Shown: in pieces, positions 57,057 to 64,000 of the stretch
Layout of the letters: the number at the start of each line of letters is the position of its first letter
How positions within the stretch are numbered: the first letter of the stretch is position 1
Assembly (NCBI GenBank): GCA_039111635.1
Contig: JBCAQO010000008.1
Span: forward strand, 2,852,001 to 2,916,000
Origin: Heterobasidion occidentale
Taxonomy: Eukaryota > Basidiomycota > Agaricomycetes > Russulales > Bondarzewiaceae
DNA length: 64,000 nt
Direction of reading: 5' to 3'
The notes under the pieces: model-generated
What the model was told of the DNA's origin: nothing
Database searches by the model: none
Seen by the model: only the letters and a program-made list of their open reading frames with translations
Translations under genes and position numbers: made by a program

Positions 57057-60000
57057 GTGTCGCTCTTTAACTTCTCTTCGCCGCCCGAACAAGCCCTCAC
57101 AACAAACGCCAAGCCAAACACCTGGGTCATCAACTCGGGATCATCATCCCATGTCACAAAGCGGGAGGAGATGTTTGCCGAATACTTGCCAGGTGAGCGC
57201 ACAATTGAAATGGCCAAGAAGGGCCACACAATGCGCGCCGCCGGTACAGGCTCTGTCACCATTTCGACCGGGCAAGCCGGCAAGTGGGTAGATTTGGTGC
57301 GGCTGCGTAACGTGCTGCACATGCCCAACGCGACCGAGAATCTGCTCAGCATGAGCAAGCTTGACCGCGCCGGGGGATTGGCCATCTTTGGAGGGGGCAA
57401 AGTTGTCCTGCTGAACAAGGACCACAAACGAATTGGATCCGGGTCTCTCGTTGGAAGTCTCTATTACCTGGATACAATTGGCCACCCGACGACAAACAAT
57501 TGGCCCCCTGCACCACCACCCACCACCCCCGAGACTGCTTTTGCCACCATCCCACTAACACGGGCCTTATGGCACCGGTGTTACGGCCACCTAGGGCAAG
57601 GGAATGTGGACCTTGTCATTTTGAAGGGCCTTGTCGATGGGATCAAACTCACATCGAACGCAAAGGCGCCGACGTGTGAGGACTGCATCTACGGAAAGCA
57701 ACACCGTAAGCCTTTCCCGAAGCAGGCAAATCACCGGGCAAACGACCTACTGGAATTGGTCCACACGGACGTATGCGGCCCAATGGACAAGAACAGGATT
57801 GGGGGCGAGCGGTACTTTGTCACCTTCACCGATGACAAGGCCCGTTTCTCTACCAAATACCGCATGCGGCAGAAGAGCGAGGTGCTCGACCGCATGAAGC
57901 AGTTTAAGGCCATGGCGGAGAAGCAGACCGGCCAGCTGTGGAAACGCATCCGGTGCGACAACAGCACGGAGTACCTCAACAAAGAGGCTCTTGACTGGTT
58001 GAAAGCAGCGGGCATTGCCCTGGAGACAACGGCGCCGTACACCCCGTCACAGAATGGCGTCATGGAACACCTGAACAAGATGATCGTGGAATGCAGCCAC
58101 GCAATGATGCATGAAACCGGCCTTCCATGATTCCTGTGGCCGGAGGTGGTGTTGACATCAATCTATTTAAAGAACCTCGGTCCAACTGTTGCACTCGAGG
58201 GCAAGACGCCCCACGAGGTATGGACCGGCCAGAAACCGAACATCAAACACCTTCGCACATTCGGCTGCAAGATGCTTGTGCGGATACCTGATGAACAGCG
58301 CCGCAAGTGAGACGTCAAGTCAACCGGGTGCGTGCTGATAGGGTACTACAGTGACGCAGCCTACCGTTGCTACAAGCCGTGGACTCACAGGATTGTGAAG
58401 TCGCGTGACGTTGTCTTCTTGGAGGACAACTTGCCGTTGGCACCGTGGAAGCCGCCCGTGGTCGAGAGGGGGGAGAACGACTTCCATGTTGCCCAGGAGT
58501 CGCCCATGGACACTCCCCCACCACCCAAAGTGAGCCCCAACAACCCTACAATGAAGTCGCTATTAGCCCAGCAACCACCACCACTCGTCCATCCTCCCGA
58601 CCACCCACCTTCAGAGGGGGCACCAGGAACGCTGAGAACACGTCCAGGAGCCGCCCAGCAAGCACTGCCCGAGCCGCCTGAGCTCAGAACAAGCACACAA
58701 ACACCGGCACCCACCCAGTTCACCCTCAGAAGGAGTGAAAGGGCACAAGAGCCCTCGTCATTGAGGAAAGCTGTGGATCTGCAGGAGGAGACCGAGCGAG
58801 CTCGCAGGGATGCGAATAAAGAGGCGAGGGAGCGACAGAAGGACCGGGAAAAGAAACGAGACGAGGCAGCGCGTGACGAGAGGGAGGAGGCAGAGGCAGA
58901 GGAAGACGAGGCAGCTGTCGAGCACTCGTTGTTCACAGTGGCCGTTGAGGCAGCGCTATTGACGGTGGGTGAGGAGCCTCGCAGCTACCAGGAAGCCATC
59001 TGAAGCGCAGAGCACGATGACTGGCAGAGGGTGATGGAGGGGGAGTATGACGCCTTGTTGAAGAACAAGATGTGGGAACTCGTCGAGCCGCCGAAAGGCC
59101 ACAAGCCGATTGGCTCAAAGTGGACCTACAAGGCCAAACAAGACGGGCGCTTCAAAGCCCAACTCGTTGCCCAGGGTTTCACACAACGCCCTGGCGTCGG
59201 CTTCCACGATACTCACTCCCCAGTCACTCGTTTCGAGTTGTTTCAACTCATTTTCTCACTTGCTGCCAAGGAGAACTGGCTCCTTGAGCAGATTGATGTC
59301 AAATCTGCCTACATTAACAGGAAACTTGATGAAGAGATATTCATGAGGCAACCCGAAGGCTTCCAGGTCCTCGGGAAAGAGGACTGGCTGCTCCGCTTGC
59401 TCAAATCTCTCTACGGCCTAAAGCAATCTGGCCGAATCTAGAACAGGGTGCTTAACGACAAGCTCCTGAAGCTTGGATTCACTCGCTGCCGCTCAGACTC
59501 CTGCATCTACCTCCAGGTATCAAACAAAGGCTGTACCATCATCGTCATTCACGTTGACGACATGATGTTGGCTGCGAGCACAAAGAGGGCGATGACGGAA
59601 CTCAAGGAAGACTTCCGCAGGCTCCCATTCGAGACTATGGAACTGGGGGAACCGCGCACACTGCTCGGTATGACAGTCTTCTGGAATCGAGACAAGGGCA
59701 TCATCTCACTCTTGCAGATGCACTACCTCCGTAATGTCCTGGAGCATTTTGTGATGACGGACTGCAAGCCTGTCTCGACGCCCATGGACCCCAGCACCCA
59801 CTTGTCAAACGAGCAGTCACCCCGGCTCTACTCTGCGGAATGGGAAGAGATGCAGAAATACCCGTACGCCGCCCTGGTGGGGGCGTTGATGTACATGGCG
59901 CTCGCTACGCGCCCTGACCTTGCCTACACGGTCAACACTCTGGCACAGTACATGTCAAACCACGGAATGGAGCACTGGCATGCCACAAAGCATGTCCTGC

Positions 60001-60530
60001 GGTACGTGAAGGGGACATTGGACTTAGCTCTGACATATGGGGGAGACGAGAACGACTGGATCCCCGTTGGCTACATGGACACCAATTTTGCAGAGAACCA
60101 AGATAATCGCCGCTCAATCTCCAGATATGCCTTCTTCCTTGCCAGAGCAGCGATTTCTTGGAGCTCGAAGAAACAACTTACCGTTGCTTATGCGACTGCC
60201 GAGGCAGAATACATTGCCATCTCGCACGCCATGAAAGAGGCACTTTGGCTTCGCTCACTGCTCTCGGAACTCGGATTTCCCCAGTCATCCCCCACCCTTA
60301 TCCGCTGCAACAACCAGGCTAGTATAGCCATGTCAAAGGACCATGTCTACCATGCTCGAACGAAGCACATTGACATCAAGTACCACATTATCCGAGAGAG
60401 GGTCGAGATGGGGGAAATCCGTCTGGAGTACGTGCAGACGGACGAGAACGTGGCGGATGTTTTGACAAAGGGTTTAGCAAAAGGAAAGCATGTCTCATTC
60501 TCCACTAATCTAGGCCTACTGCCAGGCTAA
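57057..60530 (+). pseudogene. pol: Copia Pol, four in-frame stops
   Basis: Protease motif INSGSSSHVT has Asn (AAC 57132-57134) where the family has the catalytic Asp. The gag-pre-integrase zinc site follows (HRCYGHLG to CEDCIYGK), then integrase (HTDVCGPM, RCDNSTEYLN, SQNGVMEHLN). RT has HVDDMMLA in place of YVDD. RNase H ends KHIDIKYHIIRERVEMGEI. Stops: TGA 58128-58130, TGA 58308-58310, TGA 59001-59003, TAG 59439-59441. Each fits one transition from TGG or CGA. The frame is otherwise continuous. Confidence 0.93.
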
Positions 60531-60537
60531 GGGGGAG
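60529..60537 (+). other. Polypurine tract of the copia element
   Basis: AAGGGGGAG overlaps the end of the pol stop codon and directly precedes the 3' LTR. Confidence 0.8.
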
Positions 60538-60784
60538 TGTTAGAAGTTAGCCCACCAGCACTGTACTTACAATACGGTACTTTCTGGAGATTGTTACTTA
60601 TGTGACCGTACCGTTACCGTGACACCTCAGCGTCTTCTGTCCACACGCTGAGGTGAGTATCCTGCGTGTCCTGGTAGCCTTATTGTATCCTAACGTATCA
60701 TCTTAGGATTATCGTGCAGGTACATTAATATATACTTAGTGTCTTCTGTCCACACGCTGAGGATTATCGTGCAGACTTCTGACA
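60538..60784 (+). repeat. 3' LTR of the copia element
   Basis: 247 bp, 98% identical to the 5' LTR. The next bases (GTGTTCTGCGG) belong to the flank of the duplicated block. Confidence 0.93.
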
Positions 60785-60804
60785 GTGTTCTGCGGAGGTC
60801 ACGA

Positions 60805-61510
60805 GTCGGATGTGGTGACAGATGGGGCGATGCATTCCCGGGAGCATGGGAGCGAGAGGTGGTGGCGCGGGGAGAGACGGACCTGGAATGGAGCGCGGTC
60901 AGCGCGCGGAGGATATGGGCGAGAGGCACAGACCCACGAGGGCGTGGTGAGGAGACCGACGATGGCGGGCACCGGCGCAGGATCGGGTGTCACGTCGTCA
61001 GAGCCAGCGTCGCGTTCGTCGGACACGCGGCGGACGGTGCGCGTCATGGACCGGACGAGATCGAGGAAGTGGAGGGAATCAGGGGAGCATCGAGGAGGGC
61101 GAGGGACCTGTCCTCGATCTTGTGGGATCTGCGCGATGGTCTCGATCGGTTCAAGGGAGACGCAGCTGTCGGTACACCCAAAATAGACGTGCACGCACCA
61201 AAATATGGCTGCGGGCAGCTTCGAACGCATCCGTCCCACAACCGCCTTCGGCCCCGATCCAGGACTACCTTGGGTACCGGTCCTGGTGTGAAGCGAGTGC
61301 AGTAGAAGGTCCCTGGGGCTCTGAGCACACCGGCGATAGACGAGTCGGGGAGGAAGCAGCGAAGGAAAGTGACGTCACGTCACAGCCCTCATCCTTCCAA
61401 CTTCGACGAGCAAGACGCTGCAAGACGATGGTGCAAGCGCGCTTGGGTTACCAAGACGGACGCCTGCTCCAAGACTATGTCTATTCACGCACACGCAACT
61501 CTCGGTGATA
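60805..61510. repeat. Duplicated block, copy 2 (partner at 33005-33690)
   Basis: Direct-orientation relative of 33005-33690. On the minus strand the frame starting at 61328 (MLRAPG) matches that of copy 1 up to SSISSGP. It then meets a TGA where copy 1 has TGG, so this copy is the more damaged one. The copia element borders it on the left. Confidence 0.8.
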
Positions 61511-61971
61511 TTATCTGCGAAGCCGCCGTCGTTCTCGTAGTACGTTCCGCGTTTTCCCTGCTTCACTGACATTTTGCTCACCTTGCGAAACCTCCCGATC
61601 CCATAAGGTGAATCCGGTCCATAGTGTTCACTCGCCCCACCATTTTTCATTATTGCTAGTACGCCCATGCCTTGTCTTCTCTCCGCGCAAGGTTCCACCC
61701 CCATCTTCACTCGACGCACGCCCTCCGCTCGCCCAGGGATGAGTGTCTCCCCTTCCTCGGCAGCGCCATCGCGCATCCCCAGGGTCAGACTCCCCCATCT
61801 TGAGGTGTGCACCTGCCTTGTCGAACGACGAAAAAAGAATGACGTATCCGCCGACTCCCTGAAGGACTCCCTCCCTTTTCATTATTACATCCGATTCAAA
61901 TTCTCGGTGCTTCTGACAGTGTGCGTGTACCAACAAGCTTGGACTCCCCTTTTGGGCGAAGACCAGCTTTA

Positions 61972-62184
61972 ATGAGCCGCCACGCTGATCTCTTGAGCTC
62001 ATCCGTGCCCAGGCTCGACTCTGGATGTGAGCCTTACGACTTTGATGAACTTTGCTTTCTCAAACAGCGCAGAAACCTCTCGGCGTACCACAGGCCTGTT
62101 GCATGTCATCCAGTTGGCGAGGATGGCTTTTCAGGACGCGCAGATATATCCACGGCGAGGTTAAGTGTCGCGCTGAAGCGCTGA
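61972..62184 (+). CDS. Possible exon of an unknown gene
   Basis: MSRHADLLSSSVPRLDSGCE, then YDFDELCFLKQRRNLSAYHR. The pattern P-x-L-x-x-G-x-x-x-YD-x-D recalls the possible exon at 34563, which also follows a copy of the duplicated block. Only weak support. Confidence 0.3.
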   Translation: MSRHADLLSSSVPRLDSGCEPYDFDELCFLKQRRNLSAYHRPVACHPVGEDGFSGRADISTARLSVALKR

Positions 62185-63576
62185 AGATTCGGTATGTATG
62201 TCGGTGAGAGTCTGTACGTCTGGCAATGCGCCTTTTCTGCTTTCTCAATCAGTGTCGCATACGCTCCTTGCATTGTCTGTCTCTTGGTTTGATCTTTTCA
62301 ACTCTTTTGTCTTTCTTTTGACGACGTTGCTTGATTTGCTCCCATTGTCGGACTTACGGTTCTGCATACCCCTTACTCCGTCTATCCGCATTCTTCTTAT
62401 ATCTTACTTTGCAGTGGTCGCGAGCCGCGAATGACATACTGATGCTTGCGCTGGCAGCTGCAGGTCCGCCCATGACGGGCTTGTGAGAGAAGAAGTGCGA
62501 CAGCGCACGCCAGCCATTTCGTTTCCCGCTCACGAGCTTTGAGCACTGCAGCATCTGGTTCCCGCTAGCCGACAGTCTCGGACTCGCGAGACGATGTCTG
62601 CAACGATGGCTAGCGCAAGTGCGCGGGCTGCCCTATCAAGTCCGATGCCTGTGTGACGATCAGCTTTGAGAAGAGGGTTGGGCGGTATGCGTATGCAGCT
62701 GAGGTGTGCGTTCAGAGTGACGTCTGTATAGCACTCCAGTCTCCTTCATCTCCTTAAATCGCTCACCTTATGCTCCCTGTTCCACTTACCTACATTGAAG
62801 CTGGCTCCTTTTCTGCTTCGACCCTGCTCCCCCTCATTATCTTCGAAACACATTCTGTCCGTCAACCGTCTACCGTGCCAAATGTCCCTACACTGAGAAT
62901 ACGTATCATCGCATCTTTTCTCTAGGGAAGACGTTTGAGGTCTTTGAGGTCTAGCTCTAGAGCAAGGATACGTTAATCACTGCACAGTCAGCCGCGGAGC
63001 CCAAATCTATGGACAGTCTTCAACTCTGACGATCAGTGCGACTTTGATGGCTTGCAACAGACGAGTCGACGTCTGCCTGCCTGCGCCTATGTTTGTCTAG
63101 GCCGAGGTCACGAGCATTGCGTTTCATCAAGGCTGTCAAGAATCATCCCATCGCCGCTGTGTCCCGCTGGCGCGTCTGACGCTTAGGCTCCTCGTGCCGA
63201 CTTGGCTCGTTATGTATTCTTTCTCAGCGCACGTCAGCCTTCGAGTTCACCCATCCCGCTTTGCCAAAGGCTGTCACTCTTCTGCATTTACTGCAGCATG
63301 TGCAATATCTCCGGCCACCGCCCTCAGGCTTCAACGGCATCATCACACGGCCAACACACTAAGATTTGCTTCTGTCCTTCCAGAAAGGAGGTCATCCTCT
63401 TATCGCAATCGGGGTCTACGTCTCTGTCCGTTCTCCCTCGGTAACAATACGTATTTCGTGCATAACTTCATAGGGTGGTCTCAAACTGGGAAGTTTCATA
63501 CGAACGGATAGTCAAGCTCACAAGATACAGTACGTCATACACAAAAATTCCTGCAAGGCATTCCTATATGTTTCAT
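62185..63576. other. Intergenic, nothing supported
   Basis: Short frames on both strands (for example 63194-63511 plus) lack motifs or splice support. No repeat or RNA was recognised. Confidence 0.4.
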
Positions 63577-64000
63577 TCAAATTAGACTTGATGAAGACGG
63601 ACTCTCCTTAGCCTCCGCTACAGAATCTTCCGATGGCTTGAACCGATGAACTTGGATCAACCTCTCGACCTCCGCTATCACCTCCCCGTGCTTGAAAAGA
63701 GCCTTCACTCGCGTCGCAACGGACCGATCCCGCCATGGATCTTTGCGGCGAATGCTCTGGATCATGTTCATACCCCTGCAACGCAAGATTGAACAGTTCC
63801 TTTGTTACGGGTGACGCAGATCCATGGACTTCTTTGCATTAGGAGGAAGAGGCTCTGCATGACAATGGTGAGGTCCACGATATAGCCCATCATGCCTCGC
63901 AAAATATTCGGTCTGGTATATGCGCAGTGTTCACTATATCTGGCATGTGGTACAACCGATTGGAAACGCACGTCACTTCGAGAGCTTTGTATACCCATGT
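63577..64000 (-). CDS. 3' end of an unknown gene, cut by the window edge
   Basis: The upstream exon reads TRPNILRGMMGYIVDLTIVM, a pattern I associate with uncharacterised agaricomycete proteins with an N-terminal P-loop GTPase-like domain; that domain would lie to the right of the window. After a short intron near 63790-63830 (edges unsure) the last exon reads MNMIQSIRRKDPWRDRSVAT and a charged helix, ending SPSSSSLI at 63577. Confidence 0.5.

Larger units (their letters stand above)
56378..60784 (+). mobile_element. Ty1/copia element, 4.4 kb, degenerate, no TSD
   Basis: LTRs 56378-56624 and 60538-60784 (247 bp each) differ at four sites, all transitions. Between them lie a shortened gag and a pol in one frame with protease, integrase, RT and RNase H in the copia order. 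Pol has four in-frame stops. The flanking 5-mers (ATCTG left, GTGTT right) do not match, so the flanks were probably rearranged after insertion. It is inactive. Confidence 0.95.

Noticed and set aside
58332..59003. Separate Glu/Arg-rich gene inside the copia element
   Set aside because: It is in the same frame as pol and is the variable linker between integrase and reverse transcriptase.

Overview
The window looks like a nuclear contig from a basidiomycete fungus, most likely an Agaricomycete. Genes are packed with short (about 50-75 bp) GT-AG introns. The protein families fit: Hsp20, a fungal MCT-type MFS carrier, METTL21-type methyltransferases, an F-box protein, and DUF2235-WD40 proteins. 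Ty3/gypsy chromovirus and Ty1/copia elements are present. I found no convincing tRNA or rRNA gene and no prokaryotic feature.

Layout. 1-4431: 5' part of a decayed gypsy element on the minus strand. 4432-6710: remnant of an FAD-dependent monooxygenase, split by the gypsy element and again by a 917-bp terminal-inverted-repeat insertion with a clean 7-bp target duplication. 6711-10400: sparse, two weak minus-strand gene candidates. 10573-12480: Ser/Pro-rich unknown protein. 15475-16082: Hsp20 with a heat-shock element. 16535-26991: a gene-rich block holding an unknown conserved gene, two METTL21-like methyltransferases, a secreted protein, an F-box gene and an MFS carrier, plus the decayed trace of a local duplication. 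27262-27485: a MITE. 27951-40298: two paralogous DUF2235-WD40 genes, A and B, separated by a 4.5-kb spacer. 40299-43943: gene-poor, AT-rich. 43949-54804: a complete 10.9-kb chromovirus with both LTRs, a 5-bp target duplication, accessory ORFs and a 2.6-kb 3' noncoding region full of a short hairpin-like repeat. 55050-55830: GC-rich minisatellite. 56378-60784: a Ty1/copia element with LTRs but no target duplication. 60805-64000: a diverged copy of a region at 33 kb, and the end of a minus-strand gene.

The most interesting locus is the DUF2235-WD40 pair. Each gene joins a predicted alpha/beta-hydrolase (phospholipase-like, GxSxG) to 14 WD40 repeats. The last six full repeats are near-identical 129-bp units that differ mainly in a few clustered residues. 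This is the layout of repeat-based recognition proteins such as the fungal HET-E/HNWD group. Copy A keeps its reading frame over ten exons but carries three TAA/TAG codons; copy B is intact except for one missing G in a G-run.

Two mutation patterns run through the window. The retroelements and copy A are damaged mostly by C-to-T/G-to-A changes. Several ordinary genes are broken only by one-base indels in C or G runs, which look more like consensus sequence errors than real pseudogenes.
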